A DNA stretch of 39,517 nucleotides, taken from contig NZ_WEHZ01000041.1 in the NCBI RefSeq assembly GCF_012641745.1, forward strand, positions 1 to 39,517. The letters run 5' to 3'. A program made the position numbers and the translations under genes. The notes beneath the pieces were generated by a model. That model had not been told where the DNA came from, did not search any database, and saw nothing but the letters and a program-made list of their open reading frames with translations. This DNA is from Pseudoalteromonas peptidolytica (GTDB lineage: Bacteria; Pseudomonadota; Gammaproteobacteria; Enterobacterales; Alteromonadaceae). This document shows, piece after piece, positions 33,889 to 39,517 of the stretch. Every line of letters begins with the position of its first letter. Position 1 is the first letter of the stretch.

Positions 33889-35316
33889 ATGTTAAAATAC
33901 ATCTTTATGTGCTTTGTTGTCCTCTTTTTAGTTGGGTGCGACAAAGCCCCACTTAATCAATTACAGCAGATAAAACAAAATAAAGTATTGCGTGTTGGTA
34001 CGCTCGCGGGCCCGGGAAACTACTATCAAGGTACCGCTGGAGAGCAAGGCTTTGAGTATGAACTGACGAGTGAGTTTGCTAATGAGCTTGGCGTTGCATT
34101 ACACATTGTCCCCTATTTTAGTTTAGATGAACTATTCGCAAGATTAGACGCTGGAGATCTCGATATCGTCGCTTCAGCGATTAGCTTTCACCCATCAAGA
34201 ACAGCGCAATATCGCTTTGGCCCAACCTACAGAACGATCAGTCAGAAGCTTGTCTACAAACAAGGCAGAGACTGGCCAAGAGACTTTGATGATATTAACG
34301 CACCTATCACAGTACTGGCACATAGCAACCATGTCATTGCATTAGAGGAAGCCAAAATTCAATATCCTCATTTAACATGGGATGTTGTGTCTGATAAGGG
34401 AGAAGAAGAGTTACTACAAGCCATCATTGATGGAGAGATTGACTATACCATTACAGATTCTCACTCATTAGCTTTATTTCGTCGTTATCACCCAACAGTG
34501 AGTATTGCTTTTTCTGTTACCCAAGATGAGCACGTAGCATGGATGATGCGCAGTGAAAAAGATGACTCTCTTTATGCCTTACTGCCCGCATTTTTTGCTC
34601 GTGCAAAAAAAAATAACTTATTAGCAACTTTAGAAGAAAAGTACTTTGGTCACGTTGAAGAATTTAATTATGTTAACACTCTAGCATTTGTAGAGGCTGT
34701 TCACAGCACCCTCCCCACATATCTAAAGTGGTTCAAAGAATATTCTACACAACACAATATAGACTGGCGCCTGCTTGCGGCAGTAAGTTATCAGGAGTCG
34801 ATGTGGGATCCAAAAGCAAAATCGCCCACAGGAGTCAGAGGGATCATGATGTTAACTCAACCTACAGCTAAACAAGTTGGAGTAACGAATCGCCTCAACG
34901 CCAAGCAAAATATAGAAGGTGGAGCAAAATATTTGCGTATTCTATTTAATCGTATGCCCGACGAAATACAGCAACCAGATAGCACTTGGCTCGCATTAGC
35001 CTCATACAATGTTGGCTGGGGACATGTCCGTGATGCGCGCGCTATCACAAAAGAGCAAGGGGGGGATCCAAATAACTGGGCTGACGTTAAAAAACGACTA
35101 CCACTGCTTACTAAAAAGCGCTACTATCGAAATACAAAATATGGATATGCTCGTGGTGATGTTGCGGTTACGTATGTAGATAATATTCGCCGCTATTATG
35201 ACGCGTTAGTATGGCTAGAGGAGAATGGCGCGCTCCTTCCTGATGACAACATAACTTCTTCGCAAGCAATCCCTGAAACAAACCAAAAACAACCTCATGA
35301 TGTCGCTAAAAAATAG
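33889..35316 (+). CDS. mltF: Membrane-bound lytic murein transglycosylase F
   Basis: Outer-membrane lipoprotein that cuts peptidoglycan with formation of 1,6-anhydromuramic acid. Lipoprotein signal with lipobox LVGC (Cys17), then a solute-binding-protein-type domain (about 34-265: VLRVGTLAGPGNYY...YEL), the regulatory part of MltF, and a C-terminal SLT domain with the catalytic glutamate E303 in SYQESMWDPKAKS, followed by GVRGIMML and LASYNVGWGHV. 475 residues, normal. Beside purL in divergent orientation, as in E. coli, where mltF (yfhD) is next to purL. Shine-Dalgarno weak. Confidence 0.96.
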   Translation: MLKYIFMCFVVLFLVGCDKAPLNQLQQIKQNKVLRVGTLAGPGNYYQGTAGEQGFEYELTSEFANELGVALHIVPYFSLDELFARLDAGDLDIVASAISFHPSRTAQYRFGPTYRTISQKLVYKQGRDWPRDFDDINAPITVLAHSNHVIALEEAKIQYPHLTWDVVSDKGEEELLQAIIDGEIDYTITDSHSLALFRRYHPTVSIAFSVTQDEHVAWMMRSEKDDSLYALLPAFFARAKKNNLLATLEEKYFGHVEEFNYVNTLAFVEAVHSTLPTYLKWFKEYSTQHNIDWRLLAAVSYQESMWDPKAKSPTGVRGIMMLTQPTAKQVGVTNRLNAKQNIEGGAKYLRILFNRMPDEIQQPDSTWLALASYNVGWGHVRDARAITKEQGGDPNNWADVKKRLPLLTKKRYYRNTKYGYARGDVAVTYVDNIRRYYDALVWLEENGALLPDDNITSSQAIPETNQKQPHDVAKK

Positions 35317-35356
35317 TGACTAATAATTACTGTTGTGGCTTGATAAATGCACTAAG

Positions 35357-35390
35357 CGGTCATAAATCTGTCACAGGCATCACGTATTAA
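35357..35390 (+). promoter_or_regulatory. Pho box (PhoB site) and -10 before small basic protein gene
   Basis: CGGTCATAAATCTGTCAC (35357-35374) matches the Pho box consensus CTGTCATA-W-A-W-CTGTCAY at 17 of 18 positions: two direct CTGTCA-type repeats 11 bases apart. Exactly 10 bases later comes a -10-like TATTAA (35385-35390), the same spacing I recall for E. coli phoA. No -35 is needed in PhoB-activated promoters, and none is seen. This predicts induction by phosphate starvation. The start codon is 55 bases beyond the -10. Confidence 0.75.
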
Positions 35391-35404
35391 TACTAAGTTA
35401 CTGT

Positions 35405-35419
35405 TGGGGAATAGCCCCA
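35405..35419 (+). promoter_or_regulatory. Small hairpin in 5' UTR of small basic protein gene
   Basis: TGGGG (35405-35409) and CCCCA (35415-35419) with a 5-base loop AATAG, in the predicted leader, 18 bases before the Shine-Dalgarno. It is too short and lacks a U-run for a terminator; it could stabilise the leader RNA or take part in control. The effect is unknown. Confidence 0.35.
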
Positions 35420-35445
35420 TTTAATCTCTCACATTCGGAGGTTCT

Positions 35446-35628
35446 ATGTTGAGAAGACGTCGGAATCATCAGTTTAAACGCAATACCAAGTACACGTCAC
35501 CAAATCGCCGTCGGGTAATGATGAAAAATGCACACAGAAAAATGCTGCTTCGCCATCGTATTTTTGCTCTTATTCAAATGGAAGAGCAAAGAGAAACAAG
35601 TACAGCATCGACGGTAGTACAACCCTAA
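35446..35628 (+). CDS. Unknown 60-residue basic protein, predicted PhoB-regulated
   Basis: I do not recognise this protein. It has strong gene signals: GGAGG at 35437-35441 just before the ATG, a Pho-box promoter upstream, and a hairpin terminator over its stop codon. The product starts MLRRRRNHQFKRN; of 60 residues, 16 are Arg or Lys, 3 His, and only 3 acidic, all in the last quarter. The basic part (1-38) is followed by a short hydrophobic helix (IFALIQM) and a polar, Thr/Ser-rich tail. No signal peptide, membrane helix or cysteine. Such a composition suggests RNA, ribosome, DNA or polyphosphate binding, which is inference only. I compared it with ribosome modulation factor and the match is poor. 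Convergent with tadA, overlapping its stop. Confidence 0.7.
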   Translation: MLRRRRNHQFKRNTKYTSPNRRRVMMKNAHRKMLLRHRIFALIQMEEQRETSTASTVVQP

Positions 35629-35636
35629 GTACTACC
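35613..35636 (+). terminator. Terminator at the end of the small basic protein gene
   Basis: GGTAGTAC (35613-35620) and GTACTACC (35629-35636) are perfectly complementary around an 8-base loop holding the stop codon, followed by TTGTTT on the plus strand. No U-run occurs on the minus strand, so it most likely ends the plus-strand transcript. Confidence 0.65.
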
Positions 35637-36125
35637 TTGTTTCAACTTCTTTGCAGCCTTAATCTCTTTTCGTCTGCGCTTAAAAAAAGCAGACAGCTTG
35701 TTTCCACACACCTCTGCTAGCACGCCAGATGTCACCTCTATTTGGTGATTCAGTTTCTCATGCTGTAATAAGTTCATAATTGAACCCGCAGCGCCGGTTT
35801 TCGCATCTGGGGCACCAAACACAACTCGCTTTAAACGGCTATGAACAAGCAAACCTGCACACATAGGACAAGGTTCAAGTGTCACGTATAACGTACAATC
35901 AATAAGTCGGTAGTTTTCGATGACTTTACCTGCTTCTCGAATAGCCACCATTTCAGCATGTGCAGAAGCATCATGGCAGGTGATGGAACGATTCCAGCCA
36001 GCAGCTATCATTTCCCCCTCTTTCACCACTACCGCCCCCACAGGGATTTCATTTTCCGCTTCAGCTTTGTCTGCATATTTAAGCGCTAACTGCATCCAAT
36101 ATTCATCGTCTTTTACTTCTGACAT
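35625..36125 (-). CDS. tadA: tRNA-specific adenosine deaminase TadA
   Basis: Essential enzyme that deaminates A34 to inosine in tRNA-Arg(ACG). Cytidine-deaminase fold with zinc ligands H56 (H-A-E, catalytic E58) and C86-x2-C89 (PCPMC); NEIPVGAVVV and GAPDAKTGAAGS are typical of TadA. 166 residues with a basic C-terminal tail (FFKRRRKEIKAAKK). Convergent with the small basic protein gene, the two stops overlapping; in E. coli tadA also lies near mltF, so the small gene may be inserted between these partners. Confidence 0.96.
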   Translation of the reverse strand: MSEVKDDEYWMQLALKYADKAEAENEIPVGAVVVKEGEMIAAGWNRSITCHDASAHAEMVAIREAGKVIENYRLIDCTLYVTLEPCPMCAGLLVHSRLKRVVFGAPDAKTGAAGSIMNLLQHEKLNHQIEVTSGVLAEVCGNKLSAFFKRRRKEIKAAKKLKQGST

Positions 36126-36333
36126 GATTTGCCTAACCGTCTATTCACTTAAAATCAGAGTATACCACCTTCAGCGTTGGCACGGTTAAGCTGCTATTCT
36201 TAAATAAACTTAGTCATAGATAAAGCTGCTTTTATAAGCAAACTCAAGATGTTACCAACATTTTTTTAATATTTTACGGAGTTTATTAGTAATTTTCGCA
36301 ATTTTGCCGTGGCTCATAGGGTAGGATTTACGC

Positions 36334-36339
36334 TATAAT
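36334..36339 (+). promoter_or_regulatory. -10 hexamer of gsk promoter
   Basis: Perfect TATAAT, 46 bases upstream of the gsk start codon. The expected -35 position shows no good match. The remaining part of the 260-base gap 36126-36385 holds no gene that I can see; the left side should contain the tadA promoter. Confidence 0.5.
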
Positions 36340-36385
36340 TCGCCGCTTTTTTTATTTCGTAAGCTCAAAAACACACGGGTAGAAT

Positions 36386-37690
36386 ATGAAATTTCCGGGA
36401 CGCCGTAGGCATAAACACTATTTTCCGGTGGAAGATAAAGATCCGCTTATTAACCAGTTACACGCTGATGATCGGCTAAAAAGGAGCTATATCTGCGGTA
36501 TAGACCAAATCGTCGTTGATATTGAGGCCAAAGTGGATCAAGCATTTCTTGATGAGTTCCACTTACAGCGCGGTATGTCACAAGTGATAGACAATGATGT
36601 CACCAACGCCCTATACGATAGGCTAAAACGTGATGACATGATCGACTATGAATTTGCTGGCGGTACCATTGGTAATACCATGCACAACTATTCAGTTTTA
36701 GCGGACGACCGTTCTGTTTTGCTTGGGGTTATGAGTGAAAACATTAAAATTGGTAGCTACGCCTATAAATTTTTATGTAACACCTCAAGCCGAGTAGACT
36801 TGGACTACCTACAACCAGTAGATGGGCCTATAGGTCGCTGTTTTACACTGATCGATGACAGTGGCGAGCGTACTTTTGCTATCAGCGCAGGACTGATGAA
36901 TCATCTACGTCCAGAATCTATCTGCCAAACGCTTATCCAAGAATCATCAGCGTTAGTGATCAGCGCTTATTTGATGCGCACCAGTGGCGATGAAACAATG
37001 ACTCAAGCCACCATGCAAGCGGTTGAGTATGCAAACAAAGCAGGAGTTCCAGTAGTACTCACTTTGGGAACTAAATTTTTAATTGAACAAGATCCTGTTT
37101 GGTGGGCTGATTTTGTAGCGAAACATGTCGACATTTTGGCAATGAACGAAGAAGAAGGCGAAGCGATTACAGGGCATAGCGATCCGCTCCTTGCTGCTGA
37201 TAAAGCACTAGATTGGGTTGATCTTGTCATTTGTACAGCAGGCCCTAAAGGATTGTTTATGGCAGGTTACGTCGATGATAGCTGTAAACGAGAAACTGAG
37301 TACCCACTTCTGCCAGGCGCAATTCCAGAGTTTAATCGTTACGAATTTTCTCGTGCAATGAAAAAGTCACTATGCCAACAGCCTATTAAGGCATACAGCC
37401 ATACGGCACCATACATGGGTGGGCCGGACATTATCAAGAACACTAATGGTGCTGGCGATTGTGCACTTGCCGCAGTATTGCATGATATTTGCGCTAACGA
37501 ATATCATAAATTAAATGTACCAAACTCAGCAAAGCATGAACAAAGCGCGATTACCTACTCATCCCTTGCACAGATCAGTAAATACGCTAACAGAGCAAGT
37601 TATGAGGTTTTGGTTCAGCATTCACCAAGGCTCTCCAGAGGACTTCCCGAGCGAGAAGATTCACTAGAACAATCGTACTGGGAACAGTAA
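36386..37690 (+). CDS. gsk: Inosine-guanosine kinase
   Basis: PfkB/ribokinase-family purine salvage enzyme, phosphorylating guanosine and inosine to GMP and IMP with ATP. Very close to E. coli Gsk along its full length: MKFPG at the start, then KHYFPV, FAGGTIGNTMHNYSVLADD, GSYAYKFLCNTSSR, LAMNEEEGEAITG, the catalytic NTNGAGDCALAA and LPEREDSLEQSYW at the end. In E. coli the third catalytic segment is GAGDGA; here it is GAGDCA, leaving the catalytic aspartate. 434 residues. Single gene with its own terminator. Confidence 0.97.
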   Translation: MKFPGRRRHKHYFPVEDKDPLINQLHADDRLKRSYICGIDQIVVDIEAKVDQAFLDEFHLQRGMSQVIDNDVTNALYDRLKRDDMIDYEFAGGTIGNTMHNYSVLADDRSVLLGVMSENIKIGSYAYKFLCNTSSRVDLDYLQPVDGPIGRCFTLIDDSGERTFAISAGLMNHLRPESICQTLIQESSALVISAYLMRTSGDETMTQATMQAVEYANKAGVPVVLTLGTKFLIEQDPVWWADFVAKHVDILAMNEEEGEAITGHSDPLLAADKALDWVDLVICTAGPKGLFMAGYVDDSCKRETEYPLLPGAIPEFNRYEFSRAMKKSLCQQPIKAYSHTAPYMGGPDIIKNTNGAGDCALAAVLHDICANEYHKLNVPNSAKHEQSAITYSSLAQISKYANRASYEVLVQHSPRLSRGLPEREDSLEQSYWEQ

Positions 37691-37700
37691 CTCTCAACAT

Positions 37701-37728
37701 AAAAATGGCGACTCAGGTCGCTATTTTT
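37701..37728. terminator. Terminator between gsk and glsA
   Basis: 12-bp stem 37701-37712 with 37717-37728, loop TCAG, one G-U pair on the plus strand, A5 before and T5 after. It ends gsk and, less perfectly, the convergent glsA. Confidence 0.9.
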
Positions 37729-37789
37729 ATTTTGGCTTAGATTGGTAGCAAAATATGATTATTTGAAGCTTTATTTTTACTTGAGCGAC

Positions 37790-38707
37790 TTAAAAAATTG
37801 CAGTGCCAAGTTCATTGGATAAATATTCAAGTGCAGCAATCCCAGCTAATGAGTTACCAACTTTATCTAAACCAGGCGACCATACTGAGATAGTAAAGCG
37901 ATTAGGCACTATTGCTATTATTGCTCCTCCTACACCTGATTTACCCGGCATGCCAACTCGATAGCCAAAGTCACCCGCAGCATCATAAAGGCCGCTTGTG
38001 AATAGTAGAGAATTCATTTGCTTAGTTTGTTTTTTAGAAAGTATGTGCTGTCCTGATATGCTGCATTCCCCTTGGTTGGAAAGGTATGAAAATGACCTTG
38101 CTAGCTCTGTCGTATTCATTTCAATCGCACAGAAGTTAAAATACGACCACAGCACATCTTCTACTTCATTATTAAAGTTACCAAACGATTTCATTAAATA
38201 AGCCATAGCCGCATTGCGATAACGATGATCGTACTCGGACTGAGCAACAATCTTATTAATGCATAATTTATTGTTACCTGACATTGCTCTATAGCTCTCC
38301 AACATCGTGTGGATCGGTGCGGATAACCGAGAGTAGAGTGCGTCACAAGTAACAATAGCACCTGCATTTATAAACGGATTTCTGGGGATCCCATTTTCAA
38401 ACTCAAGCTGAGTTAAAGAATTAAATGCAGTGCCTGAAGGCTCTTTTCCAACTCGCTGCCAAAGTTCATCACCATAACGTTGTAATGCCAAAGTCAGAGT
38501 CATCACTTTAGAAACTGACTGTATTGTAAATCTCGCAGTGACATCACCTGCACTATATGTTTCACCATCAATAGTGTGTAAAGCAACAGAAAACTGCTCA
38601 AGCGGCTGCTGAGCCAATGCGGGTATATAGTTTGCTACTTTACCTTGACGTAGTAACGGCTTAACACGCTGGACAGCCTGCTCTAAAATATCTTGATAAT
38701 TTGACAT
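37790..38707 (-). CDS. glsA: Glutaminase (beta-lactamase-like fold)
   Basis: Hydrolyses glutamine to glutamate and ammonia. The active-site S64-x-x-K67 (FTIQSVSK) is intact, with the family segments GKEPSGTAFNS, NPFINAGAI, the AMAYLMKSFGNF helix and PGKSGVGGAI. 305 residues, as in the bacterial GlsA/GlsB type. It is likely a single-gene unit; the start codon ATG at 38707 lies 43 bases from the convergent-side terminator of hpf. Confidence 0.96.
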   Translation of the reverse strand: MSNYQDILEQAVQRVKPLLRQGKVANYIPALAQQPLEQFSVALHTIDGETYSAGDVTARFTIQSVSKVMTLTLALQRYGDELWQRVGKEPSGTAFNSLTQLEFENGIPRNPFINAGAIVTCDALYSRLSAPIHTMLESYRAMSGNNKLCINKIVAQSEYDHRYRNAAMAYLMKSFGNFNNEVEDVLWSYFNFCAIEMNTTELARSFSYLSNQGECSISGQHILSKKQTKQMNSLLFTSGLYDAAGDFGYRVGMPGKSGVGGAIIAIVPNRFTISVWSPGLDKVGNSLAGIAALEYLSNELGTAIF

Positions 38708-38754
38708 AGATTCTAAGATTTACACATACGACGATTAGTGGGATTGTATCAAAA

Positions 38755-38772
38755 AAGGCCCCGAGGGGCCTT
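38755..38772 (-). terminator. Terminator of hpf
   Basis: AAGGCCCC/GGGGCCTT perfect inverted repeat (38755-38772). On the minus strand it is followed directly by a run of U (from the A-run 38751-38756), so it ends hpf and separates it from glsA. Confidence 0.9.
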
Positions 38773-38788
38773 GTGGATAATCTGAATT

Positions 38789-39145
38789 TTACTTAAGTTC
38801 CATTTCTTGAATGATCTCATGCGCGATAGGAGGGGTGGTGCTCACTGGCTTTTGGTGTTTATTTGCTTTGAGCTGACCCTTACGATGCTTTAAAGCTGAA
38901 TCCAACTTTTTAGAGGCTTTAGCTATTGCTGGATACATTACTTCATCTTCGCCTTTTACCGATATTCGGCTTCCTGCGTAGTTTGTACTTATCTCCGTAT
39001 AAAATTGTTTGTGTTCTTTACTGACGATGATGTCAAGGGATAACAACGATGGAAAGTGGTTAGCAATCTTGGCAAACTTTTCATGAACGTGGTTTTTAAC
39101 AGCATCGGTTACATCTACGTGATGGCCAGACAAATTAATCTTCAT
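38789..39145 (-). CDS. hpf: Ribosome hibernation promoting factor (short form, with C-terminal tail)
   Basis: Binds the 30S decoding region in stationary phase and helps form inactive 100S ribosomes. The start MKINLSGHHVDVTDAVKNHV then EKFAKI matches HPF, as does VKGEDEVMYPAIAKASKKLDSALKHRK. The basic helix end KHRKGQLKANKHQK is typical. At 118 residues it is longer than E. coli HPF (95) because of an approximately 18-residue tail ending IIQEMELK, similar in length to YfiA/RaiA. The ATG at 39145 has AAGGA upstream; the longer ORF with 53 more N-terminal residues has no family likeness. Stands alone here, not next to rpoN. Confidence 0.93.
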   Translation of the reverse strand: MKINLSGHHVDVTDAVKNHVHEKFAKIANHFPSLLSLDIIVSKEHKQFYTEISTNYAGSRISVKGEDEVMYPAIAKASKKLDSALKHRKGQLKANKHQKPVSTTPPIAHEIIQEMELK

Positions 39146-39411
39146 ATGCAATCCTTCTTTTGCGTTTACCCTTAACAATAGTATTGGCACGATTGTGTTA
39201 TTTCTCAAGAGCCCTAACAGAAATTTATTACAAAAATTGGAAGGAAACTGATTCTTATCAAAAGAAGTTATAATAAAATATTTTATTAGCCAAGACTCTG
39301 GCATGGCTTGCCTAGTGCCCTAATAGGCTTGAGCCGTGACTAAAAAGTAGGATTACTCATTATTCTTCAGCTTGGCTTAATACCAATTATCTTAATTAAC
39401 CCGAGATCGGT
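39146..39411. other. 266-bp intergenic region upstream of hpf
   Basis: No gene seen. It must hold the hpf promoter, but no convincing -10/-35 was found; TTATAA-type AT-rich patches (39268-39290) are candidates. A single TTAATACCAATTA at 39378-39390 resembles the ends of the MITE-like element at 14651-14805. Confidence 0.4.
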
Positions 39412-39517
39412 TTAAGCCATCAGTTCATCAATAGAAATTGATGGCTTTTTTTCTTTGTGGCTGTATGCAATCAGCGCACCCAAGACTGTTAATATCATTC
39501 CATGCAAGCTTCTATGT
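39412..39517 (-). CDS. C-terminal fragment of an unrecognised gene (cut by window edge)
   Basis: A minus-strand reading frame, open from the edge to the TAA at 39412-39414, gives 34 residues that include GMILTVLGALIAYSHK followed by EKKPSISIDELMA. The hydrophobic stretch followed by Lys/Glu looks like the last transmembrane helix and cytosolic tail of a membrane protein. I do not recognise the family. The codon pattern is coding-like, but the piece is too short to be certain. It reads towards hpf, on the same strand. Confidence 0.5.
   Translation of the reverse strand, partial: HRSLHGMILTVLGALIAYSHKEKKPSISIDELMA
39414..39447 (+). terminator. Hairpin with T-run inside the partial gene's 3' end
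   Basis: AAGCCATCA (39414-39422) and TGATGGCTT (39439-39447) pair perfectly over 9 bp, 16-base loop, followed by T5 and CTTT on the plus strand. It has the form of a plus-strand intrinsic terminator, but lies within the C-terminal codons of the minus-strand fragment and no plus-strand gene ends here. Confidence 0.45.

Noticed and set aside
35446..35628. Small basic protein as ribosome modulation factor (RMF)
   Set aside because: It is similar in size and charge, but lacks the RMF pattern (G-Y-x-A-G-x-x-G-R and CPY segments). Kept as unknown.
39185..39202. Sigma54-like promoter TGGCACG then TGTT
   Set aside because: The -24 part is good but the -12 GC is missing, and it faces away from hpf.
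38789..39304. Long form of the hpf reading frame with 53 extra N-terminal residues
   Set aside because: The extra part has no family likeness, and the internal ATG at 39145 has a good Shine-Dalgarno and the standard HPF start.
1..39517. CRISPR arrays, tRNA or rRNA genes, prophage or toxin-antitoxin pairs
   Set aside because: None seen when reading through all intergenic gaps; the gaps are too short and lack regular repeats or cloverleaf patterns.

Overview
The window looks like chromosome of a marine gammaproteobacterium of the Alteromonadales, most probably Pseudoalteromonas or a close relative. This is judged from protein similarity I recall, from the Kdo-kinase type of LPS core pathway, and from E. 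coli/Vibrio-like gene blocks (folB-uppP divergent from plsY; ubiC-ubiA next to a FliL-like gene; ydbH-ynbE-ydbL; kbl-tdh; glpE-glpG). No tRNA, rRNA, CRISPR array or prophage was seen. The only clear transposable element is the 3' end of an IS30-family element at the left edge.

Layout. 1-127: end of an IS30-type transposase gene and its terminal repeat. 205-680: dgkA behind a promoter that carries a very good LexA-type box. 754-3630: large M16 zinc-protease lipoprotein. 3829-4855: a divergent methylenetetrahydrofolate-reductase-fold protein with a perfect MetJ box in its promoter. 4923-6566: folB-folK-uppP operon, divergent from plsY. 7294-9281: tsaD, yjaG and a DUF2007/zinc-ribbon gene. 9386-12377: DUF2721 membrane protein, HD-GYP response regulator and a LysR regulator. 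12713-14646: ubiC-ubiA and an exported FliL-like protein. 14651-14805: a MITE-like element. 14907-18423: glpE-glpG and kbl-tdh. 18645-26564: an LPS-core block (heptosyltransferase-gmhB, kdkA, gmhA-hldE, Wzi-like outer-membrane protein, waaA-DUF1415). 26632-29697: ydbH-ynbE-ydbL. 29805-33701: purL. 33889-35316: mltF. 35357-35636: a Pho-box-driven gene for an unknown 60-residue basic protein. 35625-39145: tadA, gsk, glsA, hpf. 39412 to the right edge: the C-terminus of an unrecognised gene.

How the genes work together. The largest theme is the cell envelope. GmhA, HldE and GmhB make ADP-glycero-manno-heptose, WaaA adds Kdo, KdkA phosphorylates it and the GT9 enzyme adds heptose. UppP recycles undecaprenyl phosphate. 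PlsY and DgkA handle phospholipid intermediates. YdbH/YnbE/YdbL belong to the AsmA-like lipid transport group. MltF trims peptidoglycan, and a Wzi-type protein suggests surface polysaccharide.

Most interesting. (1) A 17/18 match to the Pho box, with E. coli phoA-like spacing to a -10, stands in front of a strongly basic 60-residue ORF with a GGAGG Shine-Dalgarno and its own terminator. This is a candidate undescribed phosphate-starvation protein. (2) A perfect met box lies before a divergent MTHFR-like gene. (3) An SOS box lies in the dgkA promoter, about 80 bp from the IS30 end. All three are motif-based inferences from reading the sequence.
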